Source of the DNA: Marinomonas communis
Lineage (GTDB): Bacteria; Pseudomonadota; Gammaproteobacteria; Pseudomonadales; Marinomonadaceae
DNA: 64,000 nucleotides
Direction: 5' to 3'
Assembly (NCBI RefSeq): GCF_004363305.1
Contig: NZ_SNZA01000003.1
Span: 473,832-537,831 of the forward strand
Under the pieces are notes generated by a model. The model was given only the letters and a program-made list of their open reading frames with translations, was not told where the DNA came from and searched no databases. Below are positions 49,741 to 58,786 of this stretch, in pieces. How positions within the stretch are numbered: the first letter of the stretch is position 1; each line of letters starts with the position of its first letter. The translations under genes were made by a program, and so were the position numbers.

Positions 49741-50737
49741 CATCTTCTAATGCTTCAATAATATCGATCCGTGTGGGGGCGTTTCCTAGCGCAACAGCAA
49801 TATTCCTACGCCAGTTTTCATAACCTGTTCGTCTGATGGGCGAGCCTTCCGTGTTTTTAAGAAAGGTATCCTCATCCCATTTGAACAATGTGAGTAGGTC
49901 TTCGTTATCTAAGTTGTGTCGAGGTTGGAAATCTTGCTCTTGAGTGTGTTTAGCAAACTTTGTCCACGGACAAACCAGCTGACAGTCATCGCAGCCAAAA
50001 ATGCGGTTGCCCATCTTTGAACGCAATTCTTCGGGAATGATCCCATCGTATTCAATGGTTAGGTATGAAATGCATTTGCTAGCATCCAGAACCCAAGGTT
50101 CAACAAATGCATTGGTAGGACATTTATCAAGACAAGCGCTACAACTACCGCAGTGACGTTTTGCAGTCGGTTTATCAACAGGAAGTGGGAGGTTGGTGAA
50201 CACCTCTCCCAGTAAGAACCAGCTACCAGCTTTGGGTGACAGTAATAAGGTGTTTTTACCGATCCAGCCCATGCCAGCCTGTTCTGCTATTTGGCGTTCT
50301 AAAATAGGCGCGCTGTCAACAAATGCTCTGTACCCATGTTCTCCTACCGCTAGCTCAATTTTCTTAGCCAATTGGGTTAGGCGTTTACGAATCAATTTGT
50401 GATAATCGCGGCCTAGTGCGTAGCGTGCAACATAACCTTTGTCTTTAGTTTGTAGGCGTTTTACCGTTTCAACAGACTCAGGCAAGTAAGCCATGTTTAA
50501 GCTGATGACACGTTGTGTGCCACTATGCAAGCTGGCAGGTGAGAAGCGTAAATCACTGTGGTTGGCGAGATACTCCATCTCTCCGTGATAACCTTTATCG
50601 AGCCAAGCTTGAAAACCTTCGCGATATTGCTCAAGTTCGGGGTCGACGATACGACATTCGCTAAAGCCGAATTCCAAAGCCCATGATTTAATGTCTTGAG
50701 CGAGTTGTTGTAATTCAAGTTCTGAGAGAGAAGACAC
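49652..50737 (-). CDS. queG: Epoxyqueuosine reductase
   Basis: Cobalamin-dependent iron-sulfur enzyme for the last step of queuosine synthesis in tRNA. The 361-residue product has the 4Fe-4S motifs CGSCSACLDKCPTNAF and CDDCQLVCPWTKF, plus VALGNAPT near a HEAT-like C-terminus. GKNTLLLSPKAGSWFLLGE and YARGRDYH-type segments (YALGRDYHKLIRKRL) are also typical. The GTG at 50737 gives MSSLSELELQQLAQDIK. Its 3' end overlaps the diguanylate cyclase gene by 89 bp, so it is antisense to it there. No neighbour in the tRNA-modification pathway is adjacent. Confidence 0.95.
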   Translation of the reverse strand: MSSLSELELQQLAQDIKSWALEFGFSECRIVDPELEQYREGFQAWLDKGYHGEMEYLANHSDLRFSPASLHSGTQRVISLNMAYLPESVETVKRLQTKDKGYVARYALGRDYHKLIRKRLTQLAKKIELAVGEHGYRAFVDSAPILERQIAEQAGMGWIGKNTLLLSPKAGSWFLLGEVFTNLPLPVDKPTAKRHCGSCSACLDKCPTNAFVEPWVLDASKCISYLTIEYDGIIPEELRSKMGNRIFGCDDCQLVCPWTKFAKHTQEQDFQPRHNLDNEDLLTLFKWDEDTFLKNTEGSPIRRTGYENWRRNIAVALGNAPTRIDIIEALEDAKSTASEKLRIHLDWALSQHQTPQQTPPL

Positions 50738-50819
50738 GATTTATTGGATGTCGATTTTGCACAAAAATAGTGCGATGGTGTGAAGCTGGGCAGGGGCGAG
50801 CCCCTGCAAACTGGAGTAC

Positions 50820-51080
50820 TTAGTAAAGATTGCTATCGCTCTTAACCGTATCCATCAGTAGTTTAATGAATAAACGATCGGCGTCTGAATGTTCTTCAGG
50901 GATTTTCAGTGTTGTCTGGCTTGAAACCGCTTCCGCGATGACTTGGTAAGCATTAGGTTCATTAATGTGCTCTTTGGCAATACGAACCAATTCTCCTGCC
51001 AATTCTGGTTCCATAAGAATTTTACGGAAGCAACGTAGAAACTCATCAATAATACGTTGTTGATTCAGTTGTGAAGCCAT
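50820..51080 (-). CDS. Small helical protein of unknown function (86 aa)
   Basis: An 86-residue soluble, mostly helical protein starting MASQLNQQRIIDEFLRCFRK. No signal peptide or known motif. AAGGAG sits 9 bases before the ATG, a strong Shine-Dalgarno, so it is very probably translated. It lies 82 bp upstream of queG on the same strand, with nothing linking it to queuosine. The contrast between good expression signals and lack of any motif makes it worth a database search. Confidence 0.72.
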   Translation of the reverse strand: MASQLNQQRIIDEFLRCFRKILMEPELAGELVRIAKEHINEPNAYQVIAEAVSSQTTLKIPEEHSDADRLFIKLLMDTVKSDSNLY

Positions 51081-51503
51081 AGTGGTAACTCCTTAATTTA
51101 CAATGTAAGTATGACACCATGAAAGCCGCTGTAGAGCAAGAAGAATGGCGTTTTGTGGTGCTTTTTCGTTGACACATTATGGTGCGCCTGACAGAATAAG
51201 AAAATACGTCAGCAATACCCCGCTGACCTCTCTTCTGATGGTGGCCAACAGCCCCTTTCTATACGACTAGAGTATAGTCGTTACACAAAGTGTTGTGAGT
51301 AGAATTTTTACAAGCAGCGCTTCCCTCGCGAAAAAACGCGGGCAGTGTCAAAACTGCGATTTCTTGCGTTTGAGTGTTCCTTGATTTCAGGCATCTCATT
51401 TGTTTTGCAAACTTCGTTTTATCAACTTTTATCTGAGCTTGGTATGCGGTTACAATAGCTGCACCAAAATAGCAGATTGATGAACACTATAGAGGTTAAC
51501 AAG
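51081..51503. promoter_or_regulatory. 423-bp ilvIH upstream region
   Basis: No gene is evident here. Features seen: a hairpin GTCAGC...GCTGAC near 51210, an inverted repeat ACGACTA-GAGTA-TAGTCGT at 51263-51281, a GC-rich hairpin near 51326 and a TACAAT (51451-51456) that could be an ilvI -10 with a poor -35 (TTTATC). No leader peptide rich in Ile, Leu or Val was found. The long AT-rich spacer upstream of ilvIH recalls the multi-site Lrp region of E. coli ilvIH; two Lrp-family genes lie just downstream. Confidence 0.4.
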
Positions 51504-53222
51504 GTGGAGTTATTATCCGGTGGTGAAATGATCGCCCGCTTTCTCAAAGATGAGGGAGTAGAATACATATATGGTTATCCAGGTGGTGCAGCCCTGCACA
51601 TTTATGATGCATTGCATCGCCAATCTGATGTCAAGCATGTCCTTGTCCGTCACGAGCAAGCTGCGACACACATGGCTGACGGTTACGCACGTGCGACTGG
51701 TAAACCTGGGGTCGTCCTCGTCACCTCTGGTCCTGGCGCAACCAATACTGTGACAGGTATTGCGACAGCATTCATGGACTCCATCCCTATGGTGGTCATC
51801 TGTGGTCAGGTAATGAGCTACTTGATTGGTGAAGATGCGTTCCAAGAAACGGACATGATTGGTGTTTCTCGTCCAATCGTAAAGCATAGCTTTAGCGTAA
51901 AGCACCCGTCTGAAATTCCAGGTGTATTGAAGAAAGCTTTCTACATTGCGAGTTCCGGTCGCCCTGGTCCAGTGGTTGTTGATATTCCAAAAGACATGAC
52001 CATGCCGAATGAGAAGTTTGAATACAACTACCCAGAGTCTGTATCGCTTCGTTCTTACACTCCGCCAGCAAAAGGCCATAGTGGGCAAATTAAAAAAGCC
52101 GTTGACCTGTTACTAGCCGCGAAACGACCAATGATTTATGCCGGTGGGGGCGTGATCATGGGTGGTGGCGCTGATTTGTTGAAAAAGCTAGCGCAACAGC
52201 TTGAGTATCCAGTGACGAATACTCTAATGGGATTAGGTGGTTACCCAGGTACCGATAAGCAGTTTGTAGGTATGTTGGGGATGCATGGTTCTTATGAAGC
52301 CAACCAAGCAATGCATCACAGTGATTTGATTCTTGCGATCGGTGCACGTTTTGATGACCGTGTAACCAACGATCCTGACAAGTTCTGTCCAAGTGCGAAA
52401 ATCATTCATATTGATATTGATCCAGCTTCTATTTCGAAAACGATCCGTGCGGATGTGCCGATTGTTGGTCCTGTCATTCAGGTACTTGAAGAGATGTTGT
52501 CGTTAATTGATGACGCACCAGCGCGTTCTAATAAAGAAGCGATCAATAACTGGTGGAAGCAGATCAATGAATGGCGTCAAGTTCACGGTGGCCGCTACGA
52601 TACGTCCAGTGACAAGATTAAGCCTCAAGCAGCCGTTGAAGCTTGTTGGAGAGCAACCAATGGAGATGCGTTTGTTGCGTCAGACGTTGGTCAGCACCAA
52701 ATGTTCACAGCGCAGTACTACAAGTTCGCTAAGCCATACCGTTGGATTAACTCTGGTGGTCTAGGCACGATGGGCTTCGGTCTACCAGCTGCAATGGGCG
52801 TTAAGATGAACTTCCCTGAAGAGACTGTAGTGTGTGTGACAGGTGAAGGTAGTATCCAGATGAATATCCAGGAGCTATCAACCTGTCTGCAATACGGCTT
52901 ACCAGTGAAAATTCTTTGTTTGAACAATGGTTACCTAGGCATGGTTCGCCAATGGCAAGACATGAACTACGAAGGCCGTCACTCAAACTCGTACTTAGAT
53001 TCATTGCCTGAATTTAAGACACTGATGGACGCTTATCGTCACAAGTACGTAGAAATTCGTACGAAAGACGAGCTAGATGCGAAGATGGAAGAAGCGTTCG
53101 CGATGAAAGATCAGCTTGTATTCATCAACTGTTATGTAGACCCTGAGGAACACGTATACCCAATGCAAGTACCACGCGGTTCTATGCGTGATATGTTCCT
53201 AAGCAAAACGGAGCGAACTTAA
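51504..53222 (+). CDS. ilvI: Acetolactate synthase III large subunit
   Basis: Catalytic subunit of acetohydroxyacid synthase, the first common step of valine, leucine and isoleucine synthesis, using TPP. Segments are [76 protein letters not shown] and [16 protein letters not shown]. The TPP motif [12 protein letters not shown] comes next. The chosen start is GTG at 51504 (GAGG eight bases upstream), which gives the conserved N-terminus ELLSG and 572 residues. TTG 51477 and ATG 51480 are alternatives. It pairs with ilvH 1 bp downstream. Confidence 0.96.
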   Translation: MELLSGGEMIARFLKDEGVEYIYGYPGGAALHIYDALHRQSDVKHVLVRHEQAATHMADGYARATGKPGVVLVTSGPGATNTVTGIATAFMDSIPMVVICGQVMSYLIGEDAFQETDMIGVSRPIVKHSFSVKHPSEIPGVLKKAFYIASSGRPGPVVVDIPKDMTMPNEKFEYNYPESVSLRSYTPPAKGHSGQIKKAVDLLLAAKRPMIYAGGGVIMGGGADLLKKLAQQLEYPVTNTLMGLGGYPGTDKQFVGMLGMHGSYEANQAMHHSDLILAIGARFDDRVTNDPDKFCPSAKIIHIDIDPASISKTIRADVPIVGPVIQVLEEMLSLIDDAPARSNKEAINNWWKQINEWRQVHGGRYDTSSDKIKPQAAVEACWRATNGDAFVASDVGQHQMFTAQYYKFAKPYRWINSGGLGTMGFGLPAAMGVKMNFPEETVVCVTGEGSIQMNIQELSTCLQYGLPVKILCLNNGYLGMVRQWQDMNYEGRHSNSYLDSLPEFKTLMDAYRHKYVEIRTKDELDAKMEEAFAMKDQLVFINCYVDPEEHVYPMQVPRGSMRDMFLSKTERT

Positions 53223-53223
53223 T

Positions 53224-53715
53224 ATGCGACACATTATCTCAGTTTTAATGGAAAACGAACCGGGTGCTTTGTCGCGTGTTGTTGGCCTGTTCTCTCAGCG
53301 TAACTTCAACATCGAATCATTGAACGTAGCGCCGACAGATGACCCAACATTGTCTCGACTAACGCTAACAACATTTGGTTCTGATCAAGTGGTTGAGCAG
53401 ATTACTAAACAGCTTAATAAGCTGATTGACGTAGTTAAGTTAGTGGACTTGACGGAAGGTCAACACATCGAGCGTGAGTTGATGCTGGTTAAGGTGCGCG
53501 CTTCGGGGGCGCAACGTGCGGAAGTGAAGCGTACAGTGGATATTTTCCGCGGCAATATCATTGATATGACACCTTCAATCTACACAATGCAGATTATTGG
53601 TGAGTCGGATAAGCTTGACGGTTTCTTGCAAGCGCTTGGCGGTATGCACATTTTAGAGGTCGTTCGTACTGGTGTTTCTGGTATCGCCCGCGGTGAGAAA
53701 ACCTTGTCTCTGTAA
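53224..53715 (+). CDS. ilvH: Acetolactate synthase III small subunit
   Basis: Regulatory subunit that binds valine through its ACT domain and activates IlvI. The 163-residue product starts MRHIISVLMENEPGALSRVVGLFSQRNFNIESLNVAPT, a typical ACT domain, followed by the C-terminal domain with LMLVKVRASGAQR. It starts 1 bp after ilvI and ends before an intrinsic terminator, so ilvIH is a two-gene operon. Confidence 0.97.
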   Translation: MRHIISVLMENEPGALSRVVGLFSQRNFNIESLNVAPTDDPTLSRLTLTTFGSDQVVEQITKQLNKLIDVVKLVDLTEGQHIERELMLVKVRASGAQRAEVKRTVDIFRGNIIDMTPSIYTMQIIGESDKLDGFLQALGGMHILEVVRTGVSGIARGEKTLSL

Positions 53716-53738
53716 GGTTTACCTGTAATTACCTTTTT

Positions 53739-53766
53739 AAAAACGCGCCAATGGCGCGTTTTTTTA
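53739..53766 (+). terminator. Intrinsic terminator after ilvH
   Basis: AAACGCGCC (53741-53749), loop AAT, GGCGCGTTT (53753-53761), then a T-run to 53765. Confidence 0.9.
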
Positions 53767-53822
53767 TGCGTCCTATTTTTGCCCAGAGTTCCAACGCATT
53801 ACTGATATCTCTTGGCATAGTG

Positions 53823-53866
53823 CTGACAATTGTTCAGTGAATTGTCAGGTCTGACAATATTCAGTG
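53823..53866. promoter_or_regulatory. Compound repeat, possible operator, upstream of the periplasmic coiled-coil gene
   Basis: Inverted arms CTGACAATT (53823-53831) and AATTGTCAG (53840-53848), followed at 53851-53866 by CTGACAATATTCAGTG, a near-direct copy of 53823-53839 (one base shorter and with one change). Two operator-like half-site sets sit about 98-140 bp before the start at 53964. They could bind a dimeric regulator at both sets. Confidence 0.5.
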
Positions 53867-53963
53867 CTTACTAGGAGTAAAAGCGTAACCGTCTGTTCCT
53901 TGGTTTATTTTTTTCGAGAAGTAGCCACAATGAAATACACATTCATTGAAACAGGACGATACT

Positions 53964-54467
53964 ATGAACACTTCAACAGCACTTAAAAACACAGCATCAA
54001 TGGTTAAAAAAGGCGCTCTTGCAACGGCGATTGCGGCAACCACTTTAGTTGGGACTTCTGCCTATGCAGACGATCTTGCCTGTGCTCGGGTTGCAGGGAA
54101 TGAAGCCGCTGTTGAGATCGCGAAAGCGCAAGAAGATTGGAGCGAAATTTTTACGACGCAAGCAGAGCTAGCCGCTGCCAAAACTGAGTGCTTTATTGAT
54201 AAACACATAACCTCTAACGACACAGATGAAAACTGGGAAGAAATTAAGAGTGACTTCCAAGAAGGTATGGCAGACCTTCATGATGAGTTCGAGGAACAAG
54301 TAGATAATGCTAAAGATGTCTATGAAGAAGCTAAAGATAAAGCTGAAACGGATAAGGCACTAGCTGAAGCAGAAGAAACGTACGACGAAACGATGGAAGA
54401 AATTACCGATACTTATCAAGACTCAGTCGCGGCATTAAAAGATAAATTAGGACTAAATGAGTCGTAA
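53964..54467 (+). CDS. Acidic periplasmic coiled-coil protein of unknown function
   Basis: A 167-residue secreted protein with a Sec signal peptide cleaved near SAYA-DD. The mature part is helical, very acidic and rich in Glu/Asp/Lys (FQEGMADLHDEFEEQVDN; EAKDKAETDKALAEAEETY). It has two cysteines in the first third. I recognise no family. The ATG at 53964 (ACAGGACG upstream) is preferred over the TTG at 53946. Preceded by a repeat-rich regulatory region and followed by a hairpin terminator, so it is a single-gene transcript. Confidence 0.75.
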   Translation: MNTSTALKNTASMVKKGALATAIAATTLVGTSAYADDLACARVAGNEAAVEIAKAQEDWSEIFTTQAELAAAKTECFIDKHITSNDTDENWEEIKSDFQEGMADLHDEFEEQVDNAKDVYEEAKDKAETDKALAEAEETYDETMEEITDTYQDSVAALKDKLGLNES

Positions 54468-54490
54468 TGCAGCGAGTGTTTTATGTTTTG

Positions 54491-54517
54491 AATGGCCACC
54501 TTTTAGGTGGCCATTTT
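54491..54517 (+). terminator. Intrinsic terminator after the periplasmic protein gene
   Basis: AATGGCCACC (54491-54500), loop TTTTA, GGTGGCCATT (54506-54515), then TT. Strong GC-rich stem with a short U-tail. Confidence 0.85.
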
Positions 54518-54597
54518 GCATTGAAGGGTAGCGCTTTTGTAGAAAGGCTTTTTCATGCTATCGTGCTGTGAGTTTCAAAAAAAATTAAGGCTGACAA

Positions 54598-55056
54598 GTG
54601 GATAAGATTAATTGGAAGTTGTTGAAGGCTTTAGAAGAGAATGCTCGCTTGAGTTATTCTGAGCTCGCTAAGTTAGTTCATTTGTCTGCTCCTGCTGTTG
54701 CTGAACGCATTAAAAAACTGGAAGAGCAGGGTGTTATTACAGGCTATCGGGCAACCATTAATCTTGAAAAAGCGGGTATTCCCATCACTGCATTGGTTGA
54801 ATGCGAGGTTTACCGTACGCAAGAACGAGCCTTTAAAGAGTTAGTGCTCAGCCTTGATGAAGTGGTGGATTGCTACAACATCACTGGACCATCGGCCTTT
54901 ATCCTGCGTGTTGCGGTATCTTCCATGTCTCGTTTAGATGTTTTACTGGAGCGGTTGATTGATTTGAGCGACACCAAAACTATGATGATTATGTCACAGC
55001 CTATTGATCGTGAGATGCCGCTCAATATTGAAAGCGTTACAAGCTCACTTCCTTAG
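54598..55056 (+). CDS. Lrp/AsnC-family transcriptional regulator
   Basis: A 152-residue regulator with an N-terminal winged helix-turn-helix (WKLLKALEENARLSYSELAKLVHLSAPAVAERIKKLEEQGVI) and a C-terminal RAM/ligand-binding domain (ITALVECEVYRTQ to DCYNITGPSAFILRV). Such regulators sense amino acids and act on transport and biosynthesis genes. The GTG at 54598 follows AAGG. Its 3' end overlaps the EamA exporter gene by 20 bp in convergent orientation, and it lies in a stretch rich in exporters. Target unknown. Confidence 0.92.
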   Translation: MDKINWKLLKALEENARLSYSELAKLVHLSAPAVAERIKKLEEQGVITGYRATINLEKAGIPITALVECEVYRTQERAFKELVLSLDEVVDCYNITGPSAFILRVAVSSMSRLDVLLERLIDLSDTKTMMIMSQPIDREMPLNIESVTSSLP

Positions 55057-55921
55057 TGGGTTCCAACTTAACGGTTTTGCGTGGCCACTGGCTCACAATC
55101 ATTCCTGCGAATATTAAGGCGCAGCCAAACAGCGCTCGATCACTTAAAACTTCTCCCATCAATAGCCAGCCACCCAATACGGCAAAGACCGCTTCCATAG
55201 ATAGGATTAAAGCTGTACTGCTTGGGCTGACATTACGTTGCCCAAGTGTCTGCAGTGTGAATGCGATACCTGATGACGCAACCCCTGCATAAACCAGTGG
55301 CCACCAAGCCAGTTCGATAGAGCTAAGAGTTGGGTTTTCTAAGGTAAAAGCCGTTAGTGTCGCCCAGACTGTGGCGACAGCGAATTGCATAATTGACAAT
55401 GGTAGTGCCGGAAGAAAACGAGATAAGTAACTTATTAAGAGTACATGTCCGGTCCAAAATAATGTGCCAGCAAACTCAAGTGCATCGCCTTTGTTAATAC
55501 TAAGGTTTGGTCCGATGGTGAGAATGTAAAAGCCAACCAGTGCCACAGCGAGACCAGCCCAGGTCAGACGGTCTACCGCATGCTTAAATAGCAGTCCCAC
55601 CAATGGCACCATCACAATATACATACTAGTAATGAAGCCAGCGTTACCTGCAGTGGTGTAGAGCAGTCCGGTTTGTTGAAATGTAAAGCCAAAGAACAGC
55701 AAGGTGCCAGCTGCTGCGCTTCCTTTAAATAAAGCTGATTTGGAGTAAGGTGTTTTTACCTTAAAAACAAATAGGAGTGGGATTAAAGAGAGGGTGGCGA
55801 GTAGGAATCGAACGGCATTAAAAGTATGTGGACCAATGACATCCATAGCGGTACTTTGTGCAACAAATGCAAATCCCCAAATACAGGCGGTAAGCCATAA
55901 AAATAAGTGCGAAATAGACAT
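55037..55921 (-). CDS. EamA-family (DMT superfamily) transporter
   Basis: A 294-residue membrane protein with ten predicted helices in two EamA repeats (first about 1-140, second about 150-290; ACIWGFAFVAQSTAM at the start and LSMEAVFAVLGGWLLMGEVLS near the end). DMT proteins often export amino acids or metabolites. The ATG at 55921 follows GAGG; a start at 56014 would add a non-conserved 31-residue extension. Convergent with the Lrp-family gene, sharing 20 bp at the 3' ends. Confidence 0.9.
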   Translation of the reverse strand: MSISHLFLWLTACIWGFAFVAQSTAMDVIGPHTFNAVRFLLATLSLIPLLFVFKVKTPYSKSALFKGSAAAGTLLFFGFTFQQTGLLYTTAGNAGFITSMYIVMVPLVGLLFKHAVDRLTWAGLAVALVGFYILTIGPNLSINKGDALEFAGTLFWTGHVLLISYLSRFLPALPLSIMQFAVATVWATLTAFTLENPTLSSIELAWWPLVYAGVASSGIAFTLQTLGQRNVSPSSTALILSMEAVFAVLGGWLLMGEVLSDRALFGCALIFAGMIVSQWPRKTVKLEPTKEVSL

Positions 55922-56092
55922 GACAGCCTCTTCTTTTATGAGTAAAGTTGCCGTCCATTTTAAGGTGGTTTGAGATATTCGAAACAGTATGAAACCTTCG
56001 AAAACAAAGCTCATTCCCTACCTTTACAAGTTTTTTAACAGTGTTTGCTTTGAAAACGAAAGCATCAATATAAGAGGTAAAAGAAACAATAG

Positions 56093-56725
56093 ATGGCACT
56101 TGAACTTTGGCTAGCGGTAGCGCCTATTTTATTACTACTTTCTTTTGGGCCTGGTCCCAATAACTTTACAGCAATGTATAACGGTATTCGTGTTGGTGCG
56201 GGTTCTGCTGTAGTAGCGGTTGTAGGCAGAAATATTGCCTTTGGTCTGTTGATGCTGGTTTCAGCATTAGGACTAGGCGCGGTCATTGTTTCTTCGGCAT
56301 TTTGGTTTAATGTCGTGAAATGGCTGGGTGTGATCTATTTGTTTTATATTGGTGTTAAAGCTTGGGTAAATGCTTCCAATAGCTTGTCAGACATGGAAGA
56401 AGGGGGCGTAGTTGTACCTAGCTCTCACATGAGCCGTATGCGCCAAGAGTTTATGATTGCGATCAGTAACCCAAAAGCCATCTTGATTTTCACTGCCATT
56501 TTCCCTCAAATGCTGGATCTTTCGGAGCCTGTTACTCAGCAGTTTTTGGTGATGGGCGTAACGTTTATGGCGACAGAGTTTATTGCAGCGTTTTTCTATG
56601 CGTTAGGTGGACGTCAGTTGCGTCGATTGATTCGTAGCCCTAAAGGCATGACCAATCTAAATAGAGGAATGGGTGGGATATTTGTTCTGGCCAGTGCCTT
56701 TTTAGCAACGGCTTCTAGAGTGTAG
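56093..56725 (+). CDS. LysE/RhtB-family amino-acid exporter
   Basis: A 210-residue exporter with about six membrane helices. The signature SFGPGPNNFTAMYNGIRVGAG (with the two Gly-Pro pairs) lies near residue 17, and KWLGVIYLFYIGVKAW and SNPKAILIFTAIFPQ follow. Members expel amino acids or homoserine-like compounds; the substrate cannot be told. It is divergent from the EamA gene and convergent with luxS. Confidence 0.93.
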   Translation: MALELWLAVAPILLLLSFGPGPNNFTAMYNGIRVGAGSAVVAVVGRNIAFGLLMLVSALGLGAVIVSSAFWFNVVKWLGVIYLFYIGVKAWVNASNSLSDMEEGGVVVPSSHMSRMRQEFMIAISNPKAILIFTAIFPQMLDLSEPVTQQFLVMGVTFMATEFIAAFFYALGGRQLRRLIRSPKGMTNLNRGMGGIFVLASAFLATASRV

Positions 56726-56750
56726 AGGCGAAGTTAAAGCAGTTAAAACG

Positions 56751-56779
56751 AAAAGAGGGAGCCAATGGCTCCCTCTTTG
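56751..56779. terminator. Bidirectional terminator between lysE-like gene and luxS
   Basis: AAAGAGGGAGCC (56752-56763), loop AAT, GGCTCCCTCTTT (56767-56778). Flanking T/A tracts on both sides favour use by both convergent genes. Confidence 0.9.
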
Positions 56780-56796
56780 CTATCAAGGCAGATTCA

Positions 56797-57309
56797 TTAA
56801 GAGTGTTCTGCAAGAAACTCTTCAGACAAGTACAGCTCTTGATTGCTGTTTACTTTTACGTCACGACTTAGAATGTTCTTCGCGATTTGCTTAGCTTCTT
56901 CTAAAGAATGCATAGTGTAAGTGCCACACTGGTATTCGTTTAGCTCAGGGATATCTTCCTTAGCAGCAACGTTCAGCACATCTTCCATAGCATCTTTCCA
57001 GCTTTGAGCAACGGTTTCTTCACTTGGCGTGCCGATAATGCTCATGTAAAAGCCAGTTCGGCAACCCATTGGCGAGATGTCAATAATTTCAACGCTGTCA
57101 CCGTTTAAGTGGTCACGCATAAAGCCTGCAAACAGATGCTCTAGAGTATGAATGCCTTTCTCAGAAAGGATTTCTTCATTCGGGATGCAAAAGCGCAAAT
57201 CAAATACCGTGATGGTGTCACCCTTTGGGGTTTCCATAGTTTTTGCAACGCGCACGGCAGGCGCATACATACGAGTGTGATCTACGCGAAAGCTGTCTAA
57301 TAGTGGCAT
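56797..57309 (-). CDS. luxS: S-ribosylhomocysteine lyase (autoinducer-2 synthase)
   Basis: Splits S-ribosylhomocysteine into homocysteine and the AI-2 precursor DPD in the activated methyl cycle. The 170-residue product begins [14 protein letters not shown], has metal ligands His54 and His58 and catalytic Glu57 in [10 protein letters not shown], catalytic Cys83 in MGCRTGFY and metal ligand Cys128 in [15 protein letters not shown] precedes the ATG. It lies 56 bp downstream of the YjeH-like exporter gene on the same strand and probably shares a transcript with it. A receptor for AI-2 is not in the window. Confidence 0.97.
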   Translation of the reverse strand: MPLLDSFRVDHTRMYAPAVRVAKTMETPKGDTITVFDLRFCIPNEEILSEKGIHTLEHLFAGFMRDHLNGDSVEIIDISPMGCRTGFYMSIIGTPSEETVAQSWKDAMEDVLNVAAKEDIPELNEYQCGTYTMHSLEEAKQIAKNILSRDVKVNSNQELYLSEEFLAEHS

Positions 57310-57365
57310 TTGAATTCTCTCCTATGCTCTCGCCAAGCAGCGGGCGAGGTGATTGTTTATGTCCG

Positions 57366-58640
57366 CTATTGTACATGAATTTTGTCTTCCATCATGGGGG
57401 GATTGCGAGTTTTTACATGTTCCCATGCCAGTGCAAGAGCGAAGACAAAACCAGCAAACCACATATTTTGACCTACAAATAATGCCATGATCAGGCAACT
57501 GATCGTCGCCAAGGCAGAGAGCCATCGGCGCTTTTGACCAAGTGATTTCAACGCAGTTGCACAGGTTAGTAAGTAGATAAGTAAAAATGCGCCGTTGGTC
57601 ATTTCTATGAGCCATTCCATTTGAGCGCTGAAGAACTCAATGTACAGCAAGGATAGTAAACACATCACTCCAACAAAGGTAACGGCTCGTATTGGTGTAC
57701 CTTGCTTTGATAGGGAAGCAAAGTAGCTTGGCAGTGCTTGTTGACTGGCCATAGATTGAACCATCCTTGCAAAACCCAAGATGTAAGCCCCAACATTAGA
57801 AAACGCAATAACATAGGCGCCTAAGGCAAACCATCTGCGAGCCTCTTCACCGAGTAAGGCTCCGACTAACAGAGCAAGGGATTGGCTGTTGGTCAGTTCA
57901 TCACCGTAGACTTGATAGTGAGCAATCATTAATACAGTGGCTAAGTAGAGCAGTACAACTAATGCAATTCCGCCCAGTAGCGCAATTGGAAAGTCTCGGC
58001 TCGGGTTTTTAAACTCTGAACCCATGTGGGCCATGACCTCGATACCGAGGAAGCACCAAAAGATCGTCCCAGTTGCGAGCAAGGTGCTTTCCCATTCTCC
58101 CCAATTCGTAGGTTGCTGGACTGTCAGGTGACTGATGGATACATCGCTTAGGATAAAAAGTCCTAACACTGTACCAATGAGACAGATGACCACTCCCGTT
58201 TGAAAGTTAGCCGAGTTTTTCATGCCAGCTATGGAGAACAGCAGCATTCCTACCAAAGTAATACTACTTAATAGGAAAAGGCTGCTTTCGGAAACATCTA
58301 GTACGATTGCAAGGTATGCGGCAGCCACTTTAATCGCAACAGCTGGGCCAACTATCAAGATGCTTAAGAATAGCCAACCAACGGCTCTTTCTGCTTTTTG
58401 CCCAAGTACCTTGCCAATATAGTGAGAAGCACCGCCAGCGGAAGGGAAACGGCTCCCTAATAAGGAAAAAACAAATGCCACGGGGACAATGACTAACGCC
58501 GTTACAAGCCAAGCATAAAATGCAAAGCTTCCTGCTTGTGCAACAGACATAGCAGGTAAAATCATCAACCCGGTACCGACGAATGTGGTCACGGTCATTG
58601 CGATGCCTTGTATTGGGCCTAGAGTACGTTGGTATTGCAT
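57366..58640 (-). CDS. APC-family amino-acid exporter, YjeH-like
   Basis: A 424-residue permease with about twelve membrane helices. The first helices (GIAMTVTTFVGTGLMILPAMSVAQAG), FPSAGGASHYIGKVLG, ANFQTGVV and TGTIFWCFLGIEVMAHMGSEFKNPSRDFP closely follow E. coli YjeH, a methionine and branched-chain amino-acid exporter. That fits its neighbours: luxS downstream (methionine cycle) and a divergent Lrp-family gene (58787). The ATG at 58640 is 146 bp from that regulator start. The substrate is inferred by similarity. Confidence 0.88.
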   Translation of the reverse strand: MQYQRTLGPIQGIAMTVTTFVGTGLMILPAMSVAQAGSFAFYAWLVTALVIVPVAFVFSLLGSRFPSAGGASHYIGKVLGQKAERAVGWLFLSILIVGPAVAIKVAAAYLAIVLDVSESSLFLLSSITLVGMLLFSIAGMKNSANFQTGVVICLIGTVLGLFILSDVSISHLTVQQPTNWGEWESTLLATGTIFWCFLGIEVMAHMGSEFKNPSRDFPIALLGGIALVVLLYLATVLMIAHYQVYGDELTNSQSLALLVGALLGEEARRWFALGAYVIAFSNVGAYILGFARMVQSMASQQALPSYFASLSKQGTPIRAVTFVGVMCLLSLLYIEFFSAQMEWLIEMTNGAFLLIYLLTCATALKSLGQKRRWLSALATISCLIMALFVGQNMWFAGFVFALALAWEHVKTRNPPMMEDKIHVQ

Positions 58641-58786
58641 GCTTCATTCCTAATGAAAGTGCTTTGAATTTATCTTGTACAGGATAAAATGAGTGCGGTA
58701 AGAATGCTTGAGTCACTTTGCGCCCATTTGCTGACAATGTGTCGGTTTTGCCAGCAAAGTGACGGTGATAACAATAAGGTTGTTAG

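Noticed and set aside
51119..51172. A 17-codon ORF in the ilvIH upstream region, considered as an attenuator leader peptide
   Set aside because: It has no Shine-Dalgarno, only one Leu and no Ile run, and no terminator follows it.
51513..52088. 191-codon reading frame antisense to ilvI
   Set aside because: Antisense to a highly conserved gene; no Shine-Dalgarno and a Trp/Cys/Arg-rich composition unlike a real protein.
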